DNA from: Chloroflexota bacterium
GTDB lineage: Bacteria; Chloroflexota; Anaerolineae; Anaerolineales; Anaerolineaceae
NCBI GenBank assembly: GCA_004347695.1
Contig: SLTK01000009.1
Span: 320,328-384,327 of the forward strand
Direction: 5' to 3'
DNA: 64,000 bases
The translations under genes and the position numbers were made by a program. Below the pieces are notes generated by a model. The model did no database searches, had not been told where the DNA came from, and was given only the letters and a program-made list of their open reading frames with translations. Below are positions 8,466 through 19,045 of the stretch, in pieces. Each line of letters opens with the position of its first letter. Position 1 is the stretch's first letter.

Positions 8466-9239
8466 ATGAAATCATCTTTACCCCCACCTGGTATGGAAAA
8501 AACAATCCTGCTGCTGCATGGCCTGGGAGTATACGGTGACTCCTGGGGATATCAGGCGCAAGCATTAACTCAGGCAGGGTATCACCCATTGACGCCTGAC
8601 TTACCTGGTTTTGGCAGTTCACCTGCGCAGGAAGGATACTGGTCAGTGCGCTCCTCAGCCGAAGCCATGGTGCGGTTACTGGATCGGGAAGGGATAAACC
8701 GAACGGTGGTATGCGGTTTATCCATGGGCGGTACAGTTGCATTGCAGATGGCGCTTTCCTGGCCGGGGCGGGTTTCTGGACTTGTTTTAATCAATACATT
8801 TGCGGCATTAAGACCAGCCAGTGTATCCGAAGTCGCCTATTTTATTCGGCGCGGTCTGCGTGCATACATCGCCAGTCCGGGCAATCAGGCAGAACTGGTA
8901 GCCAGACGAATTTTTCCTTATCCAGAGCAGGCAGAATGGCGGGTGAGATTGATCGAATCGATTCGAGCTTCCAACCCCAATATCTATCGCCAGGCCATGC
9001 TTTCTCTGGCGCGTTTTGATGTTTCCCGGCAGTTAGGAAAGATTTGCATGCCGGTCATGGTCATCACGGGCGCAAACGATACGACCATCCTGCCCAGGGT
9101 GCAGCAGGCAATGGCTGAGCGCATTCCAGGAGTGGAGCACCATATAATCGACGGTGCCGGCCATGGGGTGATCATTGACCATTTGGACGAGGTGAATCGG
9201 CTGCTGCTTGGGTTTATGGCCAACATTTACCCCAACTGA
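8466..9239 (+). CDS. Alpha/beta-fold hydrolase
   Basis: A 257-residue hydrolase with oxyanion motif [12 protein letters not shown], nucleophile Ser86 in GLSMGG, acid Asp205 in [11 protein letters not shown] and His233 in GAGHGV, so the catalytic triad is complete. The sequence type is that of small esterases and C-C hydrolases; the substrate cannot be told. I chose ATG at 8466 (AAAGGG upstream); the frame is open to a TTG at 8421, but those added residues lie outside the fold. The 3' end overlaps the convergent DUF255 gene by 13 bases. Confidence 0.88.
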   Translation: MKSSLPPPGMEKTILLLHGLGVYGDSWGYQAQALTQAGYHPLTPDLPGFGSSPAQEGYWSVRSSAEAMVRLLDREGINRTVVCGLSMGGTVALQMALSWPGRVSGLVLINTFAALRPASVSEVAYFIRRGLRAYIASPGNQAELVARRIFPYPEQAEWRVRLIESIRASNPNIYRQAMLSLARFDVSRQLGKICMPVMVITGANDTTILPRVQQAMAERIPGVEHHIIDGAGHGVIIDHLDEVNRLLLGFMANIYPN

Positions 9240-11272
9240 CGATGCAATGCCTCCGGGTCCGTTACTGGCAGTTGGCAGACGAAATCCTGACAAACATAGG
9301 CAGTCGGGGAGTTGTTCACAGCAAGCCGATTTTGCAACAATTCCGGTTGATCGCTGGCTATGGGTAGCGGCGAACGGGCATAGACACATCGTGGGCGATA
9401 GGTCTTCTCGACAACGGTTGTCAGGGCGGAAATCTTTGCTGCTGGCGCTTCGCTATCCCAGACGATTGCCACCTGACGATAAGGATTAAGCACGAGGTCA
9501 AGCGCCTGAAGCCAGGAGCCAAAAGCGGTAGGGTACTGCGCCAGGGTTTCCTGAATGGCTTTCAGCGAATTCTCAGCCGTTTGTTGGTATAACTCTTCGC
9601 CGGAAAGGGCTGCCAGGAGCAGCAAACTGCGCGTAGCCAATGAATTTCCGCTGGGGGTAGCGTTATCCTGCAGATCCTTTGGCCGATACAGCAGGTCACC
9701 AGCCAATGTGGAGGCGTCAAAAAAACCGCCGGAAGGGTCCTGAAACTTTTCGAGCATTTCATCTGTCAGCCTGACTGCGGCTTGATACCAGGTACCATCG
9801 CCATCAGCCTGATAAAGTGTAAGCAAAGCCATAATAAACGCTGCATAGTCTTCCAAGAAGGCCGGAATAGTAGTATAGCCATCGCGCCAGGAGCGGAAGA
9901 GCGTTTTCGTTCCAGTCATCGCTGAAAGAATGAACCGGGCGCCCTGTTGGGCAGCGCGCAAGTAATCACTCCGGTCAAAGTAACGACCGGCCTCGGCAAA
10001 CGAACTGATTGCCATTGCATTCCAGGCAAGAATAATCTTTGTATCTGTTTCCGGACGCGAGCGGGTATCCCTGGTCAGGCGTAATTTTGTATGAACGTTC
10101 TTTAGATGCAAAAGATAGGCAGTTTCATCCATCCCGAGAGCCGCGGCAGTCTTTTCAGGCTGTTTGAGACGCTGGAAGATCAGTCTCCCATCGAAATTCC
10201 CTACGGTGGGCATGCCATAACTTTCGGTGAAAAGTCGCAAATCATCTGGATCGGTCAATGAGGCAGTTATTTCAGCAGGCAACCAGGTGTAGAATGCGCC
10301 TTCACCGCCCTCTGAATCAGCATCAATACTTGCGAAAAAACCACCCAGGGGGTGGCGCATTTCCCGCAACATAAAGTCGAGCGTTTCCTCGGTTACGATG
10401 CGGTAATACGGATTACCGGTCTGGAGCGCAGCATGCAAATAAACCTGCGCCAGCTGGGCGTTGTCGTAAAGCATTTTTTCGAAATGCGGCACTAACCAAC
10501 CTGAGTCGGTGCTGTAGCGATGAAATCCGCCGCCAATCACATCATACATGCCACCCCGGCTCATGGCGTCTAGAACATGCCGGGCGGCATCCAGCGCTTC
10601 TTGGTTGCCATGGGCAGCGTGAGTCAGCAGCAGTTCGATCAACATCGGCTGTGGAAATTTAGGTGCACGCCCCCAGCCGCCGTATGCCCAGTCATATTGC
10701 GAGAGCAGCCCATTGAGCGCCTCAGAAAGGATTTTTGGATGAATTGTGTTCTGTTGGGTAAACTCGAGCTGGCTGTTGTTTTGAATATTTGCCAGAATTT
10801 GCTCGGAAACATGCACAACCTGATCACGCTCCTGCTGCCAGGCTGCCTGTATGGAGCGTAAGACCTCGCGAAAGGCCGGCAAATTATGCCGCGGCTCGGG
10901 TGGGAAATAAGTGCCGCCATAGAATGGTTTCAAATCCGGGGTAAGGAAGACGGACATCGGCCACCCCCCTTGTTGGGTCATGGTCACAACCGCAGCCATA
11001 TAGATGCTGTCCAAGTCCGGTCGTTCCTCGCGGTCCACCTTGATGCTGATGAAATGCTGGTTCAGGAGATCCGCAGTAACCTGGTCTTCGAATGATTCAT
11101 GCGCCATCACATGACACCAATGGCAGGCTGCATACCCTATGCTGAGAAAGATCGGCTTACCTTCAGCCTTGGCTCGCGACAGAGCCTCAGGTCCCCAGGG
11201 ATACCAGTCCACCGGATTATTGACATGTTGGAGTAAATAAGGCGATATTTCGTTGGCCAAATGATTTGGCAT
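9227..11272 (-). CDS. Thioredoxin-domain DUF255 protein (YyaL/SSP411 family)
   Basis: A 681-residue protein. The N-terminal third is a DUF255 thioredoxin-like domain with CHWCH at 50-54 followed by VMAHESFED and [10 protein letters not shown], the family hallmark. The remainder is a helical (alpha/alpha)6-barrel-like region, as in cellobiose 2-epimerase/GlcNAc epimerase relatives. Family members are widespread but lack an agreed function; redox or sugar-related roles have been suggested. No signal peptide is seen, so it is cytoplasmic. The ATG at 11272 has GGAG upstream. It ends 13 bases inside the convergent hydrolase gene, and the SulP transporter gene upstream on the same strand ends 26 bases before its start, so the two may be co-transcribed. 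Confidence 0.9.
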   Translation of the reverse strand: MPNHLANEISPYLLQHVNNPVDWYPWGPEALSRAKAEGKPIFLSIGYAACHWCHVMAHESFEDQVTADLLNQHFISIKVDREERPDLDSIYMAAVVTMTQQGGWPMSVFLTPDLKPFYGGTYFPPEPRHNLPAFREVLRSIQAAWQQERDQVVHVSEQILANIQNNSQLEFTQQNTIHPKILSEALNGLLSQYDWAYGGWGRAPKFPQPMLIELLLTHAAHGNQEALDAARHVLDAMSRGGMYDVIGGGFHRYSTDSGWLVPHFEKMLYDNAQLAQVYLHAALQTGNPYYRIVTEETLDFMLREMRHPLGGFFASIDADSEGGEGAFYTWLPAEITASLTDPDDLRLFTESYGMPTVGNFDGRLIFQRLKQPEKTAAALGMDETAYLLHLKNVHTKLRLTRDTRSRPETDTKIILAWNAMAISSFAEAGRYFDRSDYLRAAQQGARFILSAMTGTKTLFRSWRDGYTTIPAFLEDYAAFIMALLTLYQADGDGTWYQAAVRLTDEMLEKFQDPSGGFFDASTLAGDLLYRPKDLQDNATPSGNSLATRSLLLLAALSGEELYQQTAENSLKAIQETLAQYPTAFGSWLQALDLVLNPYRQVAIVWDSEAPAAKISALTTVVEKTYRPRCVYARSPLPIASDQPELLQNRLAVNNSPTAYVCQDFVCQLPVTDPEALHRQLG

Positions 11273-11298
11273 TACGGTTTACTCCGGCCAAACAAAAT

Positions 11299-13011
11299 TT
11301 ACGAGATGGCTGCTCCACTTATAAGCAGCGATTCATTTTCGATCCCGCAGAAGGGGCAGCCAATTTTTTCTGCAGCGACGATTGCTTGATCACTGCTCCA
11401 GAAAATGTTATCTTCTCCGATCTCCTCAGTCAAACCGCTGCGGTCGAGGATGGCTCGGACATTGCTGTGTACACCAGACAACATCAATGTGCCGCCGCGT
11501 TGGTGCAGTTTTTTACTAAGTCGATGAATGGCTTCGGTGCCAGCGGTATCAATCAGCGGCGCACCACGCATGGAAAGGATCAGTGCATGCGTTTCACCCA
11601 GGTCGGTAAACGCTTCGTTGAAAATTCCAGTTGCGGCGAAGAACAACGGTCCGGTGATAAAGGCAACACGAACATGCTTGCACTTGCCTTCCGCTTCGAC
11701 GCCTTTTGAACGCAACTTTTCGGCATCCACCTCGCTGACATCCACTTCCAGGCTGGCTATGCGGTTAAGAAACACCGCGCCGGCAATCAACGAGCCAATC
11801 AAAATTGCCTGGGTCAGATCCAGCGTGATGGTAGCTAACATTGTAATCGAAAAAGCCAGCATGTCGCTTTTGAAACGTTTTTTAAACATAAACTGAATCG
11901 CTGACCACTCGTTCATGCGCCAGGCAGTCATGATCAGCACGCCTGCCAGCGCGGCCAGGGGTACTTTTGCCATGACTGGCGCCAGTAGAAACATCGATGC
12001 CAGGAGTCCGATGGCATGAATGATGCTGACCATACGGGTTTGACCGCCGGCTTTGATATTCACGCTGGTGCGGGCAATGGCAGCAGTGGCGGGGACGCCG
12101 CCGAAAAAAGGAATGATCAGGTTACCAAGGCCCTGCCCAATTAATTCCTGATTGGCCTGGAGCCGGATACCGGTCATGTTTGAGGCTACAGCACCGCACA
12201 AAAGCGATTCAACTGCGCCTAAGGCGGTAATGGTCAACGCCGGTGCCAGAAAGTTGGATAAGTTCGACCAGTCGAACGTGAATGGGTTAAACCGATCGCT
12301 AAGCAGTAATGTCTGCGGGATTGCCCCGATTTGAGGAACTTGCCACTTAAATAAGACCGTGGCAAGTGTAGCAACGATCAAGCCCAATAGCGACGAAGGA
12401 AAGCGAGCGTTCAGCTTTTTTGGCCACAAGATCATGGCCAGGATGACAATGAGTCCCAACAAAATTGCCTGCCAGTTGGGTGCAAAACCGCCTTTTAAAT
12501 ATTCCAGCAGCTTGAATAGCGCAGCGTCGGTTGACTTAGTTTTGACGCCCAATAGATTGTCGATCTGACCAATAGCAATAATCAGCGCGATTCCCGAGGT
12601 AAAACCGGTGATGACTGCCGAAGGAATAAAAGCGATGAAGCGACCCAATTTGAAAAGGCCAATCAGCAGCAGGAAGAAGCCGGACAGAAGACCAGCGACC
12701 CAGACGCCTTCCAATCCATAGTGCGAGACAAGCAGGATCAGCACTGCACTCATGGCGCCAGTTGGCCCGCTGATTTGATAGGGCGCCCCGGAGAGCGCGC
12801 CAATAAGGATTCCTGCCAGGATGGCAGTTACCAACCCGGCGGCTGCGGTCGCGCCAGAAGAAACTCCAAAGGCAAGCGCGAGCGGTAAGGCTACTGCTGT
12901 TACGGTGACACCAGCGAGGGCGTCCTGTGAAAATTTAGCTAAGTTATAACCTGTGAATTCTGACCGATAAAGTTGCACCAGTGAGCGTCTTGGCATATTA
13001 TTCCATCCCAT
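11299..13011 (-). CDS. SulP-family anion transporter with STAS domain
   Basis: A 570-residue SLC26/SulP transporter. Residues about 20-410 contain 10-12 or more hydrophobic segments with signature stretches such as ISGPTGAMSAVL and FFGGVPATAAIARTSVNIKAGGQT. Residues about 440-550 form the cytoplasmic STAS domain, with MRGAPLIDTAGTEAIHRL at its conserved loop. The family carries sulfate, bicarbonate or other anions with protons or sodium; the substrate cannot be read from sequence. A C-terminal tail has a CPFC pair. The start is ATG at 13011, with an alternative ATG at 12996; neither has a strong ribosome site. Confidence 0.92.
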   Translation of the reverse strand: MGWNNMPRRSLVQLYRSEFTGYNLAKFSQDALAGVTVTAVALPLALAFGVSSGATAAAGLVTAILAGILIGALSGAPYQISGPTGAMSAVLILLVSHYGLEGVWVAGLLSGFFLLLIGLFKLGRFIAFIPSAVITGFTSGIALIIAIGQIDNLLGVKTKSTDAALFKLLEYLKGGFAPNWQAILLGLIVILAMILWPKKLNARFPSSLLGLIVATLATVLFKWQVPQIGAIPQTLLLSDRFNPFTFDWSNLSNFLAPALTITALGAVESLLCGAVASNMTGIRLQANQELIGQGLGNLIIPFFGGVPATAAIARTSVNIKAGGQTRMVSIIHAIGLLASMFLLAPVMAKVPLAALAGVLIMTAWRMNEWSAIQFMFKKRFKSDMLAFSITMLATITLDLTQAILIGSLIAGAVFLNRIASLEVDVSEVDAEKLRSKGVEAEGKCKHVRVAFITGPLFFAATGIFNEAFTDLGETHALILSMRGAPLIDTAGTEAIHRLSKKLHQRGGTLMLSGVHSNVRAILDRSGLTEEIGEDNIFWSSDQAIVAAEKIGCPFCGIENESLLISGAAIS

Positions 13012-13158
13012 CCAATAAAAATTTTCTGCTTGTAATAAACAAAGCGCTTATCTTACTACTTGTTCCAATTCTTGTGGAGATTAAATTTGATTTTTGGATA
13101 GTTAGGAAAAGCTCCAAGGTGAGAAACTGACAGTGGCAAAAAAATACACTCGTTTCGC

Positions 13159-13186
13159 TTGCGTATAAACCATTCGAGAGTATACT
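13159..13186 (+). promoter_or_regulatory. Sigma70-type promoter of the GNAT-like gene
   Basis: TTGCGT at 13159-13164 and TATACT at 13181-13186 are separated by 16 bases, 51 bases before the ATG at 13237. This also argues against a start inside this segment for the downstream gene. Confidence 0.55.
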
Positions 13187-13236
13187 GGTCGCAACTTTTC
13201 TGTCTCATCCTTATTCCGCACCGATGTGAGGCCAAT

Positions 13237-14364
13237 ATGATTACGGTTGAACTTTTAGACATAAAGAACAAAAAAGCGGTCAATGAATTCGTCAAATTTC
13301 CTTTTGAGATCTACAAAAATATTCCCCAGTGGGTTCCACCCATCCTGAGTGACATAAAAACGATGATCGATCCTGCCAAACATCCATTCTACGAACATTC
13401 GGATGGACAGTGCTTTGTCGCCCGCCGGGATGGAAAGATGGTTGGGCGGATCTGTGCCATGGAAAACAAGCCCTTCAATGCTTATCACGGAACGCATATC
13501 GCACAGTTTTATTTGTTCGAGTGCATCGACGATCAAGAAGTAGCCAACGCGCTTTTCGAGCGCGTGTTCCAGTGGGCGCGTGAACGCGGCCTGGATGAGG
13601 TAGTCGGCCCCAAAGGATTCAGTCCTTTTGACGGTTATGGCATCCAGATCGAAGGGTTCGAACATCGTCAGATGATGACGATGATGAACTACAATCCGGA
13701 ATATTATGTCCGGCTGGTGGAAACGCTAGGCTTCCAAAAAGAGGTTGACTTTGTCTCGTGTTACATCCCGGCGGCCTCGTTCAAGTTGCCTGAGAAAGTT
13801 CACCTGGTGGCGCAGAAAGTACTCGAAAAAGGAAAGTTCAAGGTAAAAACTTTTCCAACCACCAAAGACCTGAAGGCCTGGGCGGATCGAATTGGCGAAG
13901 CCTATAACAACACGTTCGTCAACAACTGGGAGTATTACCCGCTGACCAAGAAGGAGATTGATTACACTTTGCAAACGCTGCTGACGGTGGCGGATCCCAA
14001 GCTAATCAAAATTGTGCTTTATGAAGAGAAAGTGGTTGGATTTTTGCTTGGTTTCCCGGATCTTTCAGCGGCGCTGCAACGCGCCAAAGGCCGCCTGACT
14101 CCCTGGTCGATCATCGACCTGATCATTAACAGCAAAAAAACAAACTGGGTTTCTTTGAACGGCGCCGGGATGCTGCCGGAATATCAGGGCTTCGGCGGCA
14201 ATGCGCTGATGTATGCGGAAATGGATAAAACCATTCATGGGTATAATTTTGAGCATTATGAATTGACTCAGGTGGCAGAGTCAGCGGTTCAGATGCGCAA
14301 AGATTTGATTACCATGGGCGGTAAGGCCTACAAGAACCATCGCGTGTACTTCAAACACATCTGA
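13237..14364 (+). CDS. GNAT-like acyltransferase family protein
   Basis: A 375-residue protein of the large GNAT-like type found across bacteria and usually annotated only as N-acetyltransferase. The first half has QWVPPILSDIKTMIDP, then CFVARRDGKMVGRICAM, which looks like the early GNAT strands, and EVVGPKGFSPFDGYGI. The second half has VVGFLLGFPDLSAAL and LPEYQGFGGNALMYAEM, which resembles the acetyl-CoA-binding Q/R-x-x-G-x-G/A loop. The substrate is unknown. ATG at 13237 was chosen because GAGG precedes it and the frame's upstream extension covers a good promoter. Monocistronic: it diverges from the SulP gene and converges with the following glycosyltransferase gene. Confidence 0.75.
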   Translation: MITVELLDIKNKKAVNEFVKFPFEIYKNIPQWVPPILSDIKTMIDPAKHPFYEHSDGQCFVARRDGKMVGRICAMENKPFNAYHGTHIAQFYLFECIDDQEVANALFERVFQWARERGLDEVVGPKGFSPFDGYGIQIEGFEHRQMMTMMNYNPEYYVRLVETLGFQKEVDFVSCYIPAASFKLPEKVHLVAQKVLEKGKFKVKTFPTTKDLKAWADRIGEAYNNTFVNNWEYYPLTKKEIDYTLQTLLTVADPKLIKIVLYEEKVVGFLLGFPDLSAALQRAKGRLTPWSIIDLIINSKKTNWVSLNGAGMLPEYQGFGGNALMYAEMDKTIHGYNFEHYELTQVAESAVQMRKDLITMGGKAYKNHRVYFKHI

Positions 14365-14418
14365 ACTGCCGACCCATCTTGAGTGAAAGTTCGCGAAAGA
14401 TCCGGTTGAAGGCTAAAT

Positions 14419-14439
14419 GCCTGATATACCAGGCTTTTT
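14419..14439 (+). terminator. Weak Rho-independent terminator candidate
   Basis: GCCTG and CAGGC form a 5-bp stem with a 6-base loop, followed by five T residues, 55 bases after the GNAT-like gene. The stem is short, so confidence is low. Confidence 0.3.
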
Positions 14440-14466
14440 ACATCAAACCGAGATACGATAATTTTA

Positions 14467-15777
14467 TTAATCTCCCTCTCCCGGTGTTTTTCTTCCCGGG
14501 AGAGGAATTTTAGCCGCCAGGTTGTTGATCCCAACGCTGGAAGCCAGAACGACCAGCGGAATTAAGACCATGTAATAGCGTTGAAACGCGACGTTGGTGG
14601 TTGCAAGCATAAACACAAATTCAGCGATGAAAGCGCCAATAAATATAACCAGCGTTCTTTTTTTGTCAGACGCAATCTTTGAAACCGCGCTCCGTCCCAA
14701 ACTAACCAGACCTAGCAACATCAATCCGAGCAGCGCACCGCCGCCGGCAAAGCTGCGCAGCAGGCTGTTGAATGGGTTAGCAAGGTATCGGTCGATAAAT
14801 ATTTGGGTCTGCGGCAGGTAGTTCCCCACCTCGGCTGAAGCGGGAGGGGTGAAAAAGAGTTGGGCAGTCATTGCCAGCAAACTTTGAAGGAATGTCGCAG
14901 GCGCCAGCGGGGTTTCGGTTGAGAAATAATCGGCAGATTGAGCCGCCATGAAGTCCACGCGGGCCTGAAGGGCGGCTGTAAGCGCCTGATAAGGGTGCGC
15001 CCAGAGAAAAGGGTTGAGAAGGAGGGTGATCCCGCCAAAAAGCGCCAGAAACCCTGCCAGGCGGATCAATTTTTGCCGCCAGGGCATCGTATTTTCACCT
15101 GCGTTCCAAAGAATGGCGCCCATGCCAACCAGAGCCAGCGGAGCAGCCGAGTATTTGGCATTAAATGCCAGCGCCAGCGGGATGGCGCTAAGCCATAAAT
15201 GCTTTTTCCAGGAAGTAAGCGCCCACAGGCTGAAAAACACCCCCATCACCAACAGGCCTTCCGCCATGGCCCGTCGGGTATGAAGCAGGATCAGCGCATT
15301 GCTCCAGGTTAACAGCATCGCGATCCAGCCGGTCCGTTCGCCACCGAGCGCTTTTCCCGCGCGGAAAGCAAAAAACAACGTCAGCGGAAAGAACAGTCCA
15401 ATTGCCAACCGGGCAGTTTGCAACAGGCCAGGATCGGGCAGCGCTCCTGCTGCTGAATTTTCCGCCCAGGACTTTGACCAATCCCAATCCGCTGGCAAAG
15501 CAGGCTGGCCGGTTACCCAGCGGGCAAAACCGACCCAGGTATGTGTTAGCGGTGGATCAAGCAGTCGGTAATGTTGGCGGAGTTCGTCTGCAGGAATTGG
15601 TTGCCAGAAAAGGGAGGACGGCTTCTGAAAGAAAAACTCGAAGTCGCTGCTAGTGTAAATTTGGGTGCTCTCATCAGGGTGAAAAGGGACGCTTAAGATT
15701 CCATACAGGTAAAGCAAACTGGCTATTCCAATGAATGCAGGTAGAAAAAGGGTTTGAAGGCGAAAGTTGCGTATCAT
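14467..15777 (-). CDS. GT-C family membrane glycosyltransferase (GT39/PMT-like)
   Basis: A 436-residue polytopic membrane protein with about ten hydrophobic segments. The first external loop has FHPDES (Asp35/Glu36), the acidic pair that in GT39/GT83 enzymes acts in transfer from a polyprenyl-phosphate sugar. The donor and acceptor are unknown. I chose ATG at 15777, with AGG upstream; a TTG at 15783 would add two residues. It is the first of seven GT-C-type genes and the only one on the minus strand, divergent from the next with about 60 bases between starts. Confidence 0.78.
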   Translation of the reverse strand: MIRNFRLQTLFLPAFIGIASLLYLYGILSVPFHPDESTQIYTSSDFEFFFQKPSSLFWQPIPADELRQHYRLLDPPLTHTWVGFARWVTGQPALPADWDWSKSWAENSAAGALPDPGLLQTARLAIGLFFPLTLFFAFRAGKALGGERTGWIAMLLTWSNALILLHTRRAMAEGLLVMGVFFSLWALTSWKKHLWLSAIPLALAFNAKYSAAPLALVGMGAILWNAGENTMPWRQKLIRLAGFLALFGGITLLLNPFLWAHPYQALTAALQARVDFMAAQSADYFSTETPLAPATFLQSLLAMTAQLFFTPPASAEVGNYLPQTQIFIDRYLANPFNSLLRSFAGGGALLGLMLLGLVSLGRSAVSKIASDKKRTLVIFIGAFIAEFVFMLATTNVAFQRYYMVLIPLVVLASSVGINNLAAKIPLPGRKTPGEGD

Positions 15778-15838
15778 GGTCAAACCTGACAGGTCGCTGC
15801 AAGGCTGGCTTAGGTATTAATTGACTAAAATAGAAGCG

Positions 15839-17488
15839 ATGAATCAGCTATCTTTTTCTGTAAAAGCCAAGAACCCAGCCGTCTGGATAATTGTAGTCAT
15901 ACTTCTCCAGGCCGGGGTAAAAATTTGGGCATTAATCCGAGAGGCAATCCCATTCAACGCCGATGAAGCTGTCGTGGCACTCATGGCCAAACATATCTTG
16001 CAGGGAGAACGACCGATCTTCTTCTACGGACAGGCCTACATGGGCAGCGCCGATGCGTACCTGGTCGCTGCCGGTTTCTGGATGTTTGGGGAGCAGGTGT
16101 GGGTCATTCGTCTGGTCCAGTCCCTGTTGTATCTTGGGACGATCTTGACGACCATGTGGATTGTCGCCAGACTGGCAGGTAATCCCAGGGCAGCGGCGAT
16201 CAGCGGGCTCCTGCTGGCAGTACCGGCGGTAAATATGACATTGTACACAACCGCCAGCCTGGGCGGTTATGGTGAGGCGCTGTTGCTGGGAAACATTATT
16301 GTTATTGCCGGTTTCTGGTTGGTAGACCGGCTGAAATCTATCGAGGAGAAAAAGACCTCTGTAAAAACCAGCGCTTTACCGGCGTTAATCCTCGGATTGT
16401 TAACCGGCCTGGGCCTGTGGGTCAATGGATTGACGCTGGTGTATGCCGTCCCCATGCTGGCTTTTGTTCTCTATACAGTGGTAAAAAACAGAATTTGGCC
16501 TGCTTTGGTTTTTCTTATATGTTTTGGGCTGGCTGGGGTGTTGATTGGCGCTCTGCCGTGGTGGCTGTATGCCGCGCAAAACGGTTTTCAAGCGCTTACC
16601 GGGGAGTTATTTGGCTCTGCGATAGCCGTCGAAGGCGGAAGTTACGCTTTGCGCATCTTGAATCATATTTCCAGCCTGATGCTATTGGGTTCAAGCGCCA
16701 TCCTGGGGCTGCGACCGCCCTGGGAAGTCAAATGGAATGTTCTGCCGCTCATACCGGTAGTAGTTGGCGTGTGGGCTATCATTTTGTATGCTGGTATAAG
16801 GAAAGTGAGCCGGCCATTTCCGGGCCGCGCAGTTCTGATAATTTATGGGGGAATTGCGTTGACCCTGGCGGCGGCATTTATATTTACATCCTTTGGGGCT
16901 GATCCCTCCGGGCGTTATTTTTTACCGGTCCAGATCGCTTTGGCGGTAGTTGCCGGGTTTGTTGCCGCAGATTGGGCGGGTAATAAACCTGCCGCTGGAT
17001 TAGTGATTGCTTTCCTGCTGGTTTACCAGCTCGTGGGAAACATTCAGGCCATACTGCAAAATCCGCCGGGATTGACCACCCAATTCTACGAACCTGCGCG
17101 GTTAAACCATCAATACATGGATGATTTGATCCAATTTCTCGACGAGAATGGAGAAACACGCGGATATACTAATTACTGGGTCAGCTACCCGCTGGCTTTT
17201 AAAACCGGTGAAAAGTTAATTTTTGTTCCTCGTCTGCCCTATCACCCTGATTTGCGGTATACATCCCGTGATGACCGTTATCCGCCGTACGATGGTATAG
17301 TATCGGCCAGCCAGCGCATTGCTTACATTACCAGTAAGAACCCGGTACTGGACCGGCAGCTCAGACGTGAGTTTGCCGTAATGGATGTTACTTACAAAGA
17401 GGCGGAGATCGGCGATTATCGGGTTTTTTACGCCCTTTCCGCTGCTATAAGGCCTGAAGAACTCGACCTATACTCAAGACAACCCTGA
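15839..17488 (+). CDS. GT-C family membrane glycosyltransferase
   Basis: A 549-residue polytopic membrane protein with roughly twelve helices and a soluble C-terminal segment. The first loop has IPFNADEAVVALMAKHIL with Asp42/Glu43, then a GQAYMGS motif, typical of GT39/PMT-like transferases of Chloroflexota and actinobacteria. It likely moves a sugar from a lipid carrier on the outer face of the membrane; the acceptor is unknown. The ATG at 15839 gives the stated length; a TTG at 15821 in frame would add six residues, and the ribosome site is weak for both. The next gene of the series starts 28 bases downstream. Confidence 0.78.
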   Translation: MNQLSFSVKAKNPAVWIIVVILLQAGVKIWALIREAIPFNADEAVVALMAKHILQGERPIFFYGQAYMGSADAYLVAAGFWMFGEQVWVIRLVQSLLYLGTILTTMWIVARLAGNPRAAAISGLLLAVPAVNMTLYTTASLGGYGEALLLGNIIVIAGFWLVDRLKSIEEKKTSVKTSALPALILGLLTGLGLWVNGLTLVYAVPMLAFVLYTVVKNRIWPALVFLICFGLAGVLIGALPWWLYAAQNGFQALTGELFGSAIAVEGGSYALRILNHISSLMLLGSSAILGLRPPWEVKWNVLPLIPVVVGVWAIILYAGIRKVSRPFPGRAVLIIYGGIALTLAAAFIFTSFGADPSGRYFLPVQIALAVVAGFVAADWAGNKPAAGLVIAFLLVYQLVGNIQAILQNPPGLTTQFYEPARLNHQYMDDLIQFLDENGETRGYTNYWVSYPLAFKTGEKLIFVPRLPYHPDLRYTSRDDRYPPYDGIVSASQRIAYITSKNPVLDRQLRREFAVMDVTYKEAEIGDYRVFYALSAAIRPEELDLYSRQP

Positions 17489-17516
17489 CCATGCAAAAGA
17501 CAGGACCAGCCGGACC

Positions 17517-19031
17517 GTGAAATCAATCCAACAAACCTCATCGAATGCTTCCCTTCAAACCCTGATGCTTGTCTTGACACTGGCATTGGTTTTCCTGATG
17601 GCTGCGCGGGTGCCGGTCGACCCGGACATGTGGTGGCATTTGCGCACGGGAGAAGAAACCGTCGCCGCAGGTCAGCCTTACCTGACCGACACCCTGACGT
17701 TCACCCGTTATGGCGCGCCATGGGTGAATCATAGCTGGCTGTCTGAGGTGGTTTTGTACCTCATTTACCGGTACGGCGGAACGATCGGGCTTGGCTTGTA
17801 TGTGGCACTGCTGGTTGTGGCAACGATGGCGCTGCTGTACCACACCCTGGGCGGCGGTGTTTTTATGAAAGCCGGAATAATTGTTTTGACCAGTGCAGTG
17901 ATGGCGTTGGTATGGTCGCCCAGACCCCAGTTAATCAGCTTCCTGTTGTTCGCCGGCTTGAATTATTGGCTGCAGCGGTATATGCAGCGAAAGACCAGGT
18001 TATTATGGCCGTTGCCGCTTGTATTTATCCTTTGGGGTAATTTGCACGCGGGATATTCGCTTGGGTTCATGCTACTGGGGATAACCATCGGCGGGTTGAT
18101 ATTGGATCGCTTGTTGCGGCCGGCAGAGGTAACGACGCTGACCTGGCCGGAAATTGGCCGGCTCTCCGATTGGACGGCGATCAGTTTGCTGGCGGTGGTG
18201 GTCAACCCCAATGGCTTCAATACCTGGAAAATTCCTTTCCAGACCATTGGCAAGGAAGCTGGGGTGCAATACATTATCGAGTGGGCGTCGCCTGACTTTC
18301 ACATGACGCAAACTCTACCCTACCTGGCTTTGTTGTTTGCATGTGTGATTGCGCTGGCCTGGTCCAGCAAGCGCGCCAGTGGAAGTGAAATTACGGGGTT
18401 GACCCTTTTCGGCGTGGCTTCCCTGCTGTCCCAGCGCAATTTTGCCCCTTTTGCATTGTTTACCGCGGTGGTGCTTTCCAACCATGCAGCCGCCGCATGG
18501 AACGGTTTGATTTCACCTCGACTGCAACAGTTGAAAGAAGGATATAAGCAAAGCAAAAGGTCAACCCATGATCAGAGAGCCTTATCTCCCAGGGTGAGAA
18601 AAGTCGTAAACCTGACTCTTGTTGGGTTGATCCTGCTGATTGCGTTTGGCCGGTTGATCTATGTGACCCATCCCACGATTGTTAAAGCCAACATGCAAAA
18701 TTATTACCCGATTGCGGCCGTCGATTACCTCGAGAAATATGCAAAGCCTGGAAATATCTTCAACGACTACGGCTGGGGCGGTTATCTCGATTGGCGGTTA
18801 CGGGAATTTAAGGTCTTCATCGACGGGCGGGCAGATTTATACGGGGGCGACATCATTCAGGAAGTGATCGACACTACCGATGCCCGGGGCGACTGGCAAG
18901 AGGCGCTGGATTACTGGCAGGTGGATTATATTCTGGTGATGCCGAACGTGCGACTGGTTGATAAAGCAATCGAAGCGGATTGGGAAATTCTGTTCCAGGA
19001 CAAGGTGAGTGTGCTGCTCGAAAAAAAATAA
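17517..19031 (+). CDS. Polytopic membrane protein, GT-C-like
   Basis: A 504-residue membrane protein with about eleven hydrophobic segments. The first loop reads VDPDMWWHLRTGEETV (Asp35, Asp37), then LTDTLTFTRYGAPWVNHSWLSE. This pattern marks a common but uncharacterised membrane family that shares the early acidic loop of GT-C transferases. The C-terminal part has FNDYGWGGYLDWRL and FIDGRADLYG, also typical of the family. Function is inferred from the fold only. The start is GTG at 17517 with no strong ribosome site. It lies in line with the preceding GT-C gene. Confidence 0.7.
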   Translation: MKSIQQTSSNASLQTLMLVLTLALVFLMAARVPVDPDMWWHLRTGEETVAAGQPYLTDTLTFTRYGAPWVNHSWLSEVVLYLIYRYGGTIGLGLYVALLVVATMALLYHTLGGGVFMKAGIIVLTSAVMALVWSPRPQLISFLLFAGLNYWLQRYMQRKTRLLWPLPLVFILWGNLHAGYSLGFMLLGITIGGLILDRLLRPAEVTTLTWPEIGRLSDWTAISLLAVVVNPNGFNTWKIPFQTIGKEAGVQYIIEWASPDFHMTQTLPYLALLFACVIALAWSSKRASGSEITGLTLFGVASLLSQRNFAPFALFTAVVLSNHAAAAWNGLISPRLQQLKEGYKQSKRSTHDQRALSPRVRKVVNLTLVGLILLIAFGRLIYVTHPTIVKANMQNYYPIAAVDYLEKYAKPGNIFNDYGWGGYLDWRLREFKVFIDGRADLYGGDIIQEVIDTTDARGDWQEALDYWQVDYILVMPNVRLVDKAIEADWEILFQDKVSVLLEKK

Positions 19032-19045
19032 CGGTTACCGTGCCG

